From Nisaea acidiphila (GTDB lineage Bacteria; Pseudomonadota; Alphaproteobacteria; Thalassobaculales; Thalassobaculaceae), in assembly GCF_024662015.1 (NCBI RefSeq), contig NZ_CP102480.1:558001-622000 (forward strand): a stretch of 64,000 nucleotides of DNA. Reading direction: 5' to 3'. The notes under the pieces are model-generated. The model saw nothing but the letters and a program-made list of their open reading frames with translations. It was not told where the DNA came from and did no database searches. Both the position numbers and the translations under genes were made by a program. This document shows positions 1-8,517 of the stretch, in pieces; within the stretch, counting starts at the first letter, position 1; each line of letters begins with the position of its first letter.

Positions 1-834
1 CACGGCATCGATGTGCTCGCGGATCGGCCCGGCGTCGGCGCGAACCTGCAGGACCATCTCGAACTCTATATCCAGCAGGAATGCACCCAACCGATCAGCC
101 TCTACTCGAAGCTGAACCTGGTCTCGAAAGGCCTGATCGGTCTTGAGTGGCTGCTCTTCAAGTCCGGCCTCGGCGCGACCAACCATTTCGAGAGCGCGGC
201 CTTCCTACGCTCCAAGCCCGGCGTCGAATATCCCGACATCCAGTACCATTTCCTCCCCGTCGCGATCCGCTATGACGGCAAGGCGCCGGCGAAGAGCCAC
301 GGCTTCCAGGCCCATGTCGGACCGATGCGCTCGAAGTCGCGCGGCTCGGTGACCCTGCGCTCCGCCGATCCGCTGGACGCGCCGAGGATCCAGTTCAACT
401 ACATGAGCCACGCGGAGGACTGGGCCGATTTCCGGCACTGCATCCGGCTGACCCGCGAGATCTTCGGCCAGGACGCCTTCACGCCTTTCCGCGGCAAGGA
501 GATCGCTCCCGGCGACGGCGTCACCAGCGACGAGGCCCTCGACGACTTCATCCGCGAGGCCGTCGAAAGCGCATACCATCCGAGCGGCACCTGCCGCATG
601 GGCGCGGCGGAAGATCCTATGGCCGTGGTTGACCCGGAGAACCGCGTGATCGGGGTCGAGGGGCTCCGCCTCGCCGACAGCTCGATTTTTCCCCGGATCC
701 CGAACGGCAATCTGAACGGCCCGTCGATCATGGTCGGCGAGAAGGCCTCGGACCATATTCTCGGCAAGGCGCCACTCGCGCCGTCGAACAAGCAGCCCTG
801 GATCAATCCGCGCTGGCAGACGTCAGACCGCTGA
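1..834 (+). CDS. betA: Choline dehydrogenase, C-terminal part (gene starts before the window)
   Basis: This is the last 277 codons of a flavin-dependent GMC-family oxidoreductase that oxidises choline to betaine aldehyde at the membrane. The frame is open from the first base, so the FAD-binding N-terminus lies upstream. The GMC C-terminal domain is clear: [10 protein letters not shown] carries the catalytic histidine, and [17 protein letters not shown] carries the conserved Asn and flavin-contacting segment. betB follows after 28 bases in the same direction, which supports choline rather than another alcohol as substrate. The betI regulator, if present, is outside the window. Confidence 0.93.
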   Translation, partial: HGIDVLADRPGVGANLQDHLELYIQQECTQPISLYSKLNLVSKGLIGLEWLLFKSGLGATNHFESAAFLRSKPGVEYPDIQYHFLPVAIRYDGKAPAKSHGFQAHVGPMRSKSRGSVTLRSADPLDAPRIQFNYMSHAEDWADFRHCIRLTREIFGQDAFTPFRGKEIAPGDGVTSDEALDDFIREAVESAYHPSGTCRMGAAEDPMAVVDPENRVIGVEGLRLADSSIFPRIPNGNLNGPSIMVGEKASDHILGKAPLAPSNKQPWINPRWQTSDR

Positions 835-862
835 GCTGCTCCGCGACCAGAAGGACCAAGAG

Positions 863-2326
863 ATGCGCGCGCAACCGATAGCCTCCCACTTCATCGCCGG
901 CTCCTATGTCGAGAGCCCCGGCGGCAAGGGCTTCGACAGCCTCTATCCGGTGACTGGCGAGGTGATCGCCAAGATGCATGCCGCCGCCGGCTCCACCATA
1001 GACAAGACTGTGGCCGCCGCCCGCGCGGCACAGAAGGAATGGGCAGCCCTCAGCGGCGCCGAGCGCGGCCGGGTCCTGCGCCGGGCAGCCGAGATCATCC
1101 GGGAGCGCAATAGGGAGCTCTCCGAGCTTGAGACACTCGACACCGGTAAGCCATTGCAGGAGACATTGGTCGCCGACGCCGCCTCGGGCGCCGACTGCCT
1201 CGAGTATTTCGGCGGTATCGCCGCCGACATCCATGGCGAGTTCACCGATCTCGGCGGCTCCTTCGCCTACACGAAGCGCGAGCCGCTCGGCGTCTGCGTC
1301 GGGATCGGAGCCTGGAACTACCCGATCCAGATCGCCTGCTGGAAATCCGCGCCGGCGCTTGCCTGCGGCAACGCGATGATCTTCAAACCGTCGGAAACCA
1401 CGCCATTGACCGCGCTGAAGCTGGCCGAGATCTACAAGGAGGCAGGCCTGCCCGACGGTGTCTTCAACGTGGTGCAGGGTTTCGGCGATGTCGGCGCCAA
1501 GCTGGTCGCGCATCCGGGTGTCGCCAAGGTGTCCGTTACCGGATCAGTTCCGACCGGCGCACGCGTGATGGCGGCGGCGGCCGAGGGACTGAAGCACGTG
1601 ACGCTCGAACTCGGCGGCAAGTCCCCGCTGATCGTTTTCGAGGACGCCGAAATCGAGAACGCGATCTCCGGCGCGATGCTCGGCAATTTTTATTCGAGCG
1701 GACAGATCTGCTCCAACGGCACCCGCGTCTTCGTGCAGAAGGACATCAAACAGAAGTTCCTCGACCGGCTGCGCGAACGCACCTCGAAGATCCGGCTCGG
1801 CGACCCGATGGACGAGGAAACCCATCTCGGCCCCCTCGTCTCAAAACCGCAGTTCGAGAAGGTGCTCGGCTATATCGGAAAAGGCCGAGAGGAAGGCGCC
1901 CGCGTGATCATCGGCGGCGATGCCGCGACTGTTCCCTCCTTCAAGGAAGGCTGGTTCGTCGCGCCGACCGTCTTCGCGGACGTGACGGACAACATGACCA
2001 TCGCGCGCGAAGAGATCTTCGGCCCGGTCATGTGCGTGCTCGATTTCGATACCGAGGAGGAAGTCGTTGCCCGTGCCAACGCGACCGAATTTGGTCTCGC
2101 CGCCGGTGTCTTCACGAAGGACATCCAGCGCGGGCACCGGGTCGTCGCCGCGCTGGAAGCCGGCACCTGCTGGATCAACGCCTACAACCTCACCCCGATC
2201 GAGATGCCCTTCGGCGGGGTTAAGAAATCCGGCATCGGCCGCGAAAACGCCCGCGCCGCGATCGAGCACTACACGCAGCTGAAGAGCGTCTATGTCGAGA
2301 TGGGGGACGTCGAGAGCCCTTACTGA
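863..2326 (+). CDS. betB: Betaine aldehyde dehydrogenase
   Basis: This 487-residue NAD(P)-dependent aldehyde dehydrogenase oxidises betaine aldehyde to glycine betaine, an osmoprotectant and methyl donor. The length is normal for BetB. The general-base glutamate is Glu249 in LELGGKSP and the nucleophile is Cys283 in [11 protein letters not shown], which is characteristic of BADH-type enzymes. [14 protein letters not shown] near the C-terminus is the usual ALDH end motif. The ATG has an AAGGA-type ribosome-binding site about 10 bases upstream. It sits directly behind betA and is almost certainly cotranscribed with it. Confidence 0.95.
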   Translation: MRAQPIASHFIAGSYVESPGGKGFDSLYPVTGEVIAKMHAAAGSTIDKTVAAARAAQKEWAALSGAERGRVLRRAAEIIRERNRELSELETLDTGKPLQETLVADAASGADCLEYFGGIAADIHGEFTDLGGSFAYTKREPLGVCVGIGAWNYPIQIACWKSAPALACGNAMIFKPSETTPLTALKLAEIYKEAGLPDGVFNVVQGFGDVGAKLVAHPGVAKVSVTGSVPTGARVMAAAAEGLKHVTLELGGKSPLIVFEDAEIENAISGAMLGNFYSSGQICSNGTRVFVQKDIKQKFLDRLRERTSKIRLGDPMDEETHLGPLVSKPQFEKVLGYIGKGREEGARVIIGGDAATVPSFKEGWFVAPTVFADVTDNMTIAREEIFGPVMCVLDFDTEEEVVARANATEFGLAAGVFTKDIQRGHRVVAALEAGTCWINAYNLTPIEMPFGGVKKSGIGRENARAAIEHYTQLKSVYVEMGDVESPY

Positions 2327-2899
2327 AGGGCGAGAGCAAGCTTGGGACAGCGGCGCCAACACTCTGACGGCAGGAAATCTAATTGATCGGGTAGAAGGCT
2401 GGATCTTCAAGGTAGCAATAAAGATCGAAACCGCTCACGGTCAGAATGAGTACAGGTCCGACCGTGGAAATTTTCCACAGCAACGAATAAGCCCTGCTTT
2501 CGGCAGTCGCCTGAAGTACCGACCTGCATCTCCTGTAGAAATCCATGACCCAATACCGAATCAAGAGGTCCATGTCCGCGCCGCATGACCGGAACCGTTC
2601 GGCGAAGTCACTAATATGGTCTGACGGATCCACGCATCCCACCGATCCGGCGCGCCATCCGCCAAGAACTGAAAAGCCGGACTGTCCAAATATGTCGGCA
2701 GGTGCCACCGGTTCGATTCATACCTTATGGTTTCCTCAGGCAATTTTTCTGCTTGTCCGGTTCGCAATTGGCAAAATAGATCTCCTATCTGATAGGATTT
2801 TTCATATACCCATGATGGAAACGGTTTCAACCCAGGCTCGGTGTTGTCAGAGCGATCGACAGCGGAAAGAATGCCGGCAACGAATCTGGGGAAATGCTC
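2327..2899. other. 573-base gap with lower GC and no convincing gene
   Basis: This gap is visibly AT-richer than the flanking genes. Two minus-strand open stretches exist (about 3085-2561 and 2708-2379, in different frames). Between roughly 2890 and 2630 the first reads as an amino-acid mix that looks protein-like, but its third-codon positions are not GC-rich like the real genes here. It could be a decayed or foreign gene, or simply a long leader. A promoter for the monooxygenase at 2900 should lie here; I could not fix one with confidence. Confidence 0.35.
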
Positions 2900-4048
2900 A
2901 TGCGTATCGCGGTTGTCGGCGGCGGACCTGCCGGACTCTATTTCTCGTACCTGATGAAACGCCGGAGGCCGGAGACCGAGATCCGGCTCTACGAGCGCAA
3001 TCCGGAAGGCGCTACCTTCGGCTTCGGCGTCGTCTTTTCCGACACGGCGCTCGCCTTCATGGCGGCGGACGATCCGGAGACCCACGACGCGATCCTCCCC
3101 GCCATGGAAACCTGGCGGGACCTCACGCTCGATCTCGAAGGCGAGCGGATTGCGATCGACGGCATCGGTTTCGCCGCCATCGGGCGGCTGGAACTGATCC
3201 GGATCCTCACGGATCGTGCGCGATCTGCCGGTATCGATCCGCGTTTCGAGACCGAACTGACGGACCTCGCCGAAATTGAAGGCGCGGATCTGATCGTTGG
3301 CGCCGACGGCCTGAACTCACTGGTCCGAGGCGACGGCTCGGTCTTCGGTGCCGAACTGCCGGAACTGGAGAACCGCTTCATCTGGTACGGGACGGATCGC
3401 CCATTCGATACTCTGACCCAGTCCTTCCGCCGGTCCGCAGACGGTCCGTTCAACGCGCACCATTATCGCTACACCGCCGACCTCAGCACTTTCATTGTCG
3501 AGACGGATGCCGCGACCTGGAACGCGGCCGGCTTCGACGGCATGGACGAAGCCGGGAACCGGTCATATTGCGAGGATGTTTTCTCGGACGTTCTCGCCGG
3601 CCATCGCCTAATCTCGAACAAGTCACACTGGCGCCGCTTCCCCAAACTCTCCTGCCAGACCTGGCATGACGGAAAATGCGTGCTGATCGGAGACGCGGCT
3701 CACACCGCGCATTTCTCCATCGGCTCCGGGACACGGCTTGCCATGGAAGATGCCCTGGCGCTCGCTTCGGCCCTGCTTGCGCAGCCGGACAATATTCCGG
3801 CCGCCCTCACCAACTTCGAGACGGCCCGAAAGCCGATATGCGACAAGATCGTCGGCGCCGCAAATCGCAGTGCCGAATGGTATGAGGATTTCGCCCGGCA
3901 CTTGGAACTTGGACCCGCCGAATTTGCGCACAGCTACATTCAGCGCAGCGGGCGCATCAGCGACGAGCGGCTGAGAAGCCTGGCACCGCGGTTTTTCGAG
4001 CGATACAGCGGCGCCTGGGACAGCACCGAAGCGGCTCAGATGGGATAA
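2900..4048 (+). CDS. FAD-dependent aromatic monooxygenase, VioD / salicylyl-CoA 5-hydroxylase N-terminal type
   Basis: This 382-residue flavoprotein monooxygenase starts with the FAD dinucleotide fold VVGGGPAGLYFSYL and has GADGLNS near the middle and the second FAD motif CVLIGDAAHTAHFSIGSG. The segments GFGVVFSDTAL and NRFIWYGTDRPFD match the family that includes VioD (tryptophan hydroxylase) and the N-terminal half of salicylyl-CoA and anthraniloyl-CoA hydroxylases. The old-yellow-enzyme half of the latter enzymes is absent, and a convergent gene ends 13 bases inside this one, so it is a stand-alone hydroxylase. I prefer the ATG at 2900, because GGGGA lies 7 bases before it; an ATG at 2894 is too close to that site. 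The substrate is not known, but the adjacent aromatic-type aldehyde dehydrogenase would fit an aromatic ring substrate. Confidence 0.8.
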   Translation: MRIAVVGGGPAGLYFSYLMKRRRPETEIRLYERNPEGATFGFGVVFSDTALAFMAADDPETHDAILPAMETWRDLTLDLEGERIAIDGIGFAAIGRLELIRILTDRARSAGIDPRFETELTDLAEIEGADLIVGADGLNSLVRGDGSVFGAELPELENRFIWYGTDRPFDTLTQSFRRSADGPFNAHHYRYTADLSTFIVETDAATWNAAGFDGMDEAGNRSYCEDVFSDVLAGHRLISNKSHWRRFPKLSCQTWHDGKCVLIGDAAHTAHFSIGSGTRLAMEDALALASALLAQPDNIPAALTNFETARKPICDKIVGAANRSAEWYEDFARHLELGPAEFAHSYIQRSGRISDERLRSLAPRFFERYSGAWDSTEAAQMG

Positions 4049-5484
4049 TGCTGATCCGGGTCTTCGACCGTGATCCAGCGAAGTTCCGTAAATTCCGCCA
4101 CGCCGGCGACTCCGCCGAAACGGCCATAGCCCGACGCTTTCACACCGCCGAAGGGGATCTGCGCCTCGTCCGCGACCGTCGGCCCGTTCACATGGCAGAT
4201 GCCCGACTCGATCCGCCGAGCGACATCCATGGCCCGGCGGATGTCGGAGCCATAGACAGAAGCGCTCAATCCGTATTCGGTGTCGTTGGCCACCGCCACT
4301 GCCGCATCGACATCGTCGACCCGGATGATCGTGGTCACCGGACCGAAACTCTCGGCCGAATAGATCTCCATCTCGGGCGTCACATGATCGACGATGGTTG
4401 CCGGCATGATGGTTCCGATATCCGGCGCGCCGCCCGCAATGACCTGCGCCCCCTTGGCCACCGCGTCCTCGATCAGACGCGTCACATGGTCGATGGTGCT
4501 CCGGTCGATCACCGACCCGAGATGGACCTGCTCCTCGGGCCGGCCGGTCTTCAATGACGCTGCCTTTTCAGCGAAGGCGGCCGCGAACTCGTCGGCGACC
4601 GCATCAAGGACGATCACCTTCTCGGTCGACATACAGATCTGACCCTGGTTCATGAAGGCGCCGAAAGCGGCGCCGCGCACCGCCGCGCCGATATCCGCAT
4701 CGTCAAGAACGACGAAAGGCGCCTTGCCGCCGAGTTCCAGGAGGCAGGGTTTCAAATGCTTCGCGGCGCGCTCCGCGATGATCCGGCCGACATGGGAAGA
4801 CCCTGTGAAATTGATCCGCCTCGTCAGAGGATGATCGATCAGCGCGTTGACCACTTCCGGCGCGTCCTCTGCCGCATGCGTCACGATATTCAGCACGCCT
4901 TCCGGCAGACCACCCTCCACCATGCAGTCACCAATCAGCCTGTGCAGGCCTGGACAGCGTTCGGAGGCTTTCATGACGACGGTGTTGCCGCAGGCGATCG
5001 GCATAGCGAAACAGCGGACACCGAGGATCGTCGGCGCGTTCCAGGGCGCCATTCCGACCAGCACGCCGATCGGCTGCCGATGCCCCATGGACAGCGTCCC
5101 GGGCTTGTCGGACGGGATGATCTCACCCTTGATTTGGGTTGTCATGGCTGCCGCCTCGCGCAGTATCTTCACGGCAAGCATGACGTTGAAGCCGTGCCAC
5201 GGCCCGGTGCCCCCGGTTTCCCGGCGGCCTATCTCGATGAAATCCGGTGTCCTGGCTTCAAGCGCATCGGCGCATTTGTTCAAAACGGCGCGGCGTTCAG
5301 ACGGACCGGTGCGGGACCATGTCTCGAATGCGGCGGCAGCAGCGCGGACGGCCTTGTCGACATCGGCCTGAGAAGCCGCAGCCGCGGTCGTGACGACCTC
5401 GCCCGACACGGGATCCCTGCGCGCGAAGCTCTTGCCGCTCGTCGCCGCTACGGCTTCATTAGAAATGAGCAAACCGATTTCCAT
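4036..5484 (-). CDS. NAD-dependent aldehyde dehydrogenase, salicylaldehyde/vanillin dehydrogenase-like
   Basis: This 482-residue aldehyde dehydrogenase has the complete catalytic set: LLELGGKAPF with the general-base Glu, and NQGQICMSTEKV with the nucleophilic Cys. The serine-threonine pattern after the Cys and the MGHRQPIGVLVGMAPWNAP segment are typical of the salicylaldehyde, benzaldehyde and vanillin dehydrogenase branch. It lies 84 bases downstream of the potI-like permease on the same strand, so it may be the last gene of that cluster. In that case an aminoaldehyde from polyamine breakdown is an alternative substrate. Its end overlaps the convergent monooxygenase by 13 bases. The start is supported by GAGGACGGG immediately upstream. 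Confidence 0.85.
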   Translation of the reverse strand: MEIGLLISNEAVAATSGKSFARRDPVSGEVVTTAAAASQADVDKAVRAAAAAFETWSRTGPSERRAVLNKCADALEARTPDFIEIGRRETGGTGPWHGFNVMLAVKILREAAAMTTQIKGEIIPSDKPGTLSMGHRQPIGVLVGMAPWNAPTILGVRCFAMPIACGNTVVMKASERCPGLHRLIGDCMVEGGLPEGVLNIVTHAAEDAPEVVNALIDHPLTRRINFTGSSHVGRIIAERAAKHLKPCLLELGGKAPFVVLDDADIGAAVRGAAFGAFMNQGQICMSTEKVIVLDAVADEFAAAFAEKAASLKTGRPEEQVHLGSVIDRSTIDHVTRLIEDAVAKGAQVIAGGAPDIGTIMPATIVDHVTPEMEIYSAESFGPVTTIIRVDDVDAAVAVANDTEYGLSASVYGSDIRRAMDVARRIESGICHVNGPTVADEAQIPFGGVKASGYGRFGGVAGVAEFTELRWITVEDPDQHYPI

Positions 5485-5568
5485 CCCGTCCTCGTTTTCT
5501 TGTTTATTGAAATTGCCGCGAAGGTATGGGGAACGGCGCGTCGATCTGTCAAGATCGCCAAGGATGCC

Positions 5569-6378
5569 TTATCCCCGGCTCATCCGCCGAATCTGCACCC
5601 AGGTCGCCCCCCCGGCCGCGAGCGCCACGGCGCCGATCAGCAGCGTGGCGAGCGCGTTGATTTCCGGCGTCACCCCGAGCCGGACCTTGGAAAAAATCAC
5701 CATCGGCAAAGTCGAGGAGCCCGGCCCCGAGGCAAAACTGGCGATGACCAGATCGTCGAGCGAGAGCGTGAAGGCGAGCAGCCATCCGGACGCCAGGGCC
5801 GGCGCGAGCATCGGCAATGTCACCAGCAGAAAAGCGGTCAGCGGCCGCGCGCCAAGATCCATCGCGGCCTCCTCGATCGAACGGTCGAGCCCGCCGGCCC
5901 GCGCCTGCACCACAACGGCGACAAATGCAGTCGAGAAAGTGATATGGGCGATCAGGATCGTGTCTACGCCGCGCCCCGCCGGCCAGCCGATCAGCTGCTC
6001 CATGGAGACGAAGGTCAGCAGCAGGCTGATGCCGATGATTACATCCGGCATCACCAGCGGCGCGGCGATCAGGCCAGTGAAGAGCAATCGCCCGCCGAAC
6101 CTTCCGAAACGCGCCAGCGCAAGTCCCGCCATGGTGCCGAGCAGGGTCGCTCCGGTCGCGTTGATCACCGCGATTTTGATCGAGAGCCAGGCCGCCATCA
6201 GCACCTGCTCGTTCCGGAGCAGTTCTCCGTACCATTTTACGGACCACCCGCCCCAGACACTCACCAGCTTGGAGGCATTGAAGCTGAACAGGACGAGCAC
6301 GATCAGCGGGAGATAGAGAAAGGCAAATCCGCCGGCCACCAGGGTCAGCAGCGCGACGCGGCCGCCGGTCCTTCTCAT
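5569..6378 (-). CDS. potI: Polyamine-type ABC transporter permease (PotI-like)
   Basis: This 269-residue inner-membrane permease of the spermidine/putrescine class has about six membrane segments and the cytoplasmic EAA loop EEAAMDLGARPLTAFLLVTLP that docks the ATPase. The open frame extends further upstream, but the ATG at 6378 overlaps the preceding permease stop by 4 bases (ATGA), the normal coupling in such operons; the longer N-terminus reads as out-of-frame peptide. The FTLSLDDLVIASF segment is characteristic of PotI/PotC. The class is secure; the exact ligand (putrescine, spermidine or another amine) is not. Confidence 0.85.
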   Translation of the reverse strand: MRRTGGRVALLTLVAGGFAFLYLPLIVLVLFSFNASKLVSVWGGWSVKWYGELLRNEQVLMAAWLSIKIAVINATGATLLGTMAGLALARFGRFGGRLLFTGLIAAPLVMPDVIIGISLLLTFVSMEQLIGWPAGRGVDTILIAHITFSTAFVAVVVQARAGGLDRSIEEAAMDLGARPLTAFLLVTLPMLAPALASGWLLAFTLSLDDLVIASFASGPGSSTLPMVIFSKVRLGVTPEINALATLLIGAVALAAGGATWVQIRRMSRG

Positions 6379-7277
6379 GACGTGGCACCCCGGCGTTGCT
6401 GGACGACCTGAAACAGCATGATGGGCAGGACCAGGAAGAGCAGCAGCACCACGGCAAGCGCGGAGGCCAGCGTCCAATCCCTCTCGTTAAAGAAGGTGTC
6501 CCAGAGCATCCGTCCGACCATCAGCGTGTCGGAAGCGCCGAGCAGGTTCGGAATGACGAACTCTCCGGTCGCCGGAATGAAGACGAGCATGGCGCCGGCA
6601 ATGATCCCCGGTATCGAAAGCGGCAGGGTGATCAGCAGGAATGCCTTCCAGGGCCGGCAGCCGAGATCCTCCGCCGCCTCAACCAGCGACCAGTCGAGCC
6701 GCTCCAGCGTGGCGTAGAGCGGCAAAATCATGAACGGCAGATAGGTGTAGGAAATCCCGACATAGAGCGCGAAATCGGTCTGCAACATGCGGATCGGACT
6801 GTCGATCACGCCGAGAGAGAGAAGCAGAGCGTTTACCAGGCCGGTATCGGCCATCAGCGTCTTCAGCGCATAGACCCGGAGCAGGAAGGAACTCCAGAAC
6901 GGCAGCATCACCGCCATCAGCAACAGGTTGCGGGCCAGCGCGCCCGCCCGCGCGATGGCATAGGCCATCGGGTAGCCGATCAGCAATGTGACCAGCGTCG
7001 CGCAGCCCGCGACCCAGAGCGAATTGAGATACCCCGCCCGGTAGAGCGCATCGTCGAACAGCAGTTCGTAATTGAAGAACGATCCCTGATAGCCACCATC
7101 CGCCCCAAACAGGGGCGAATAAGGCGGTTGCGCGATCATCGGCTCCGAGAGCGAGATGCGGAACACGATGGCGAAAGGAACAAGGAAGAAGACGAAGAGC
7201 CAGAGATAGGGAATGCCGGTCACCACCCCCCTGCCGGAGAGCCAGAACGGGCGGCGTCCTTCGGAGACGGCAGCCAT
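6375..7277 (-). CDS. potH: Polyamine-type ABC transporter permease (PotH-like)
   Basis: This 300-residue inner-membrane permease pairs with the PotI-like protein. It has a long periplasmic loop after the first membrane helix, typical of PotH/PotB, and the EAA motif VEAAEDLGCRPWKAFLLITLP. The segment GEFVIPNLLGASDTLMVG is strongly conserved in PotH. I chose the ATG at 7277, one base after the stop of the ATPase gene; the open frame continues upstream but its sequence there is antisense-like. It overlaps potI by 4 bases. Confidence 0.86.
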   Translation of the reverse strand: MAAVSEGRRPFWLSGRGVVTGIPYLWLFVFFLVPFAIVFRISLSEPMIAQPPYSPLFGADGGYQGSFFNYELLFDDALYRAGYLNSLWVAGCATLVTLLIGYPMAYAIARAGALARNLLLMAVMLPFWSSFLLRVYALKTLMADTGLVNALLLSLGVIDSPIRMLQTDFALYVGISYTYLPFMILPLYATLERLDWSLVEAAEDLGCRPWKAFLLITLPLSIPGIIAGAMLVFIPATGEFVIPNLLGASDTLMVGRMLWDTFFNERDWTLASALAVVLLLFLVLPIMLFQVVQQRRGATS

Positions 7278-7278
7278 C

Positions 7279-8433
7279 TCAGTCGGTCCCGAGCAGCATT
7301 GCGTGGGCAGGCTCGAACCAGATCTCGACCCGGTCGTCCCAGTCGACGTCGCGGTCCGCCGCATTCTCGCTGTTCGCGCGCGTCACCTCGACCAGATGTC
7401 CCTGCCTCGTACGCACCCGGTAGGAGGTGACGTCGCCGAGATAAGCAAGCCCCTCGACGGTCCCCTGAAGCCGGTTCACCAATCTCGGCGGCGCCATGCC
7501 CTCAAGGGCGATCCGTACCTTCTCCGGACGCACCGCGACCGCACCGGGCATGCCCTCAGAGACGTCTCCCGCCGAGGCGAAAAGCGGATTGTCCATACCC
7601 TCCACCGCCAGTTCCGCGATGCCGTCGCGGATCGCGGTCACCACGCCTTCGAAGAGCGAGATATTGCCGAGAAAGGCCGCGACGAAACGCGAACCCGGCC
7701 GTTCGTAAAGCGCCTCCGGCGTCCCGACCTGCCGGATCAGCCCCTTGTCCATCACCGCCGCCCGGGTCGAGAGCACCATCGCCTCCTCCTGGTCGTGGGT
7801 GACGACGATCATTGTGATGCCGGTATCGTCCGCCAGCTTCATCAGGCGGTACTGAGCGCTTTCCCGAAGCCTCTTGTCGAGCGCGCCCAGCGGCTCGTCG
7901 AGCAGCAGGATCTTCGGCCGCTTGACGATGGCGCGGGCGAGCGCCACGCGCTGGCGCTGCCCGCCGGAGAGCTGATCCGGCTTGCGGGTTGCGAAGTCGG
8001 TGAGTTCCAGTTGCGCCAACGCGTCGGCCACCCGGTCTTCGAGTTCCGTTCCGCGCACCCCGTCGCGCTTCAACCCGAAGGCGACGTTCGACGCGACATT
8101 CATATGCGGGAACAGCGCATAGCTCTGAAACATCATGTTGACCGGCCGGTCGTAGGGCGCGAGTTCCGTCACATCCTCGCCGTCGATCTCGACCCGGCCC
8201 TCGCTCGGCGTTTCGAGCCCGGCCAACATCCGAAGCAAAGTCGTCTTGCCGCAACCCGAGCCGCCGAGCAGCGAGAAGATCTCGCCGCGATAGACATCGA
8301 GATCGACACCGGAGACAGCTTCGAACAGCCCGAAGCGCTTGACGATCCCACGCAGGCGCACGACCGGCTTATGCCGCTCGGGGTGCTCCCACGGTTTTTC
8401 CGCATATGCATCGACAATCGCTCGCTCGGACAT
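7279..8433 (-). CDS. potG: Polyamine-type ABC transporter ATP-binding protein (PotG/PotA-like)
   Basis: This 384-residue ATPase energises the PotHI-like permease pair. The Walker A motif GGSGCGKTT, the signature LSGGQRQR, the Walker B segment ILLLDEPLGALD and the switch histidine in VTHDQEEAM are all intact. The C-terminal third is a TOBE-like regulatory domain (VAVRPEKVRI). It is the first gene of potG-potH-potI-aldehyde dehydrogenase. No periplasmic binding protein (PotF) lies in this cluster, which is unusual because potF normally leads; it may be elsewhere in the genome. Confidence 0.9.
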   Translation of the reverse strand: MSERAIVDAYAEKPWEHPERHKPVVRLRGIVKRFGLFEAVSGVDLDVYRGEIFSLLGGSGCGKTTLLRMLAGLETPSEGRVEIDGEDVTELAPYDRPVNMMFQSYALFPHMNVASNVAFGLKRDGVRGTELEDRVADALAQLELTDFATRKPDQLSGGQRQRVALARAIVKRPKILLLDEPLGALDKRLRESAQYRLMKLADDTGITMIVVTHDQEEAMVLSTRAAVMDKGLIRQVGTPEALYERPGSRFVAAFLGNISLFEGVVTAIRDGIAELAVEGMDNPLFASAGDVSEGMPGAVAVRPEKVRIALEGMAPPRLVNRLQGTVEGLAYLGDVTSYRVRTRQGHLVEVTRANSENAADRDVDWDDRVEIWFEPAHAMLLGTD

Positions 8434-8517
8434 TGCCCCCGCCCCGGCCCTGACGCTTGATTGCGTCCACGGTCAGGTGTCGGAGCGGCGCTGTCAATTG
8501 TCCGCGTTGCGATCCTG

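Noticed and set aside
4756-6411. 551-codon plus-strand open frame
   Set aside because: It lies antisense to the aldehyde dehydrogenase and PotI-like genes; its composition is Arg/Asp/His-rich, typical of antisense frames in high-GC DNA.
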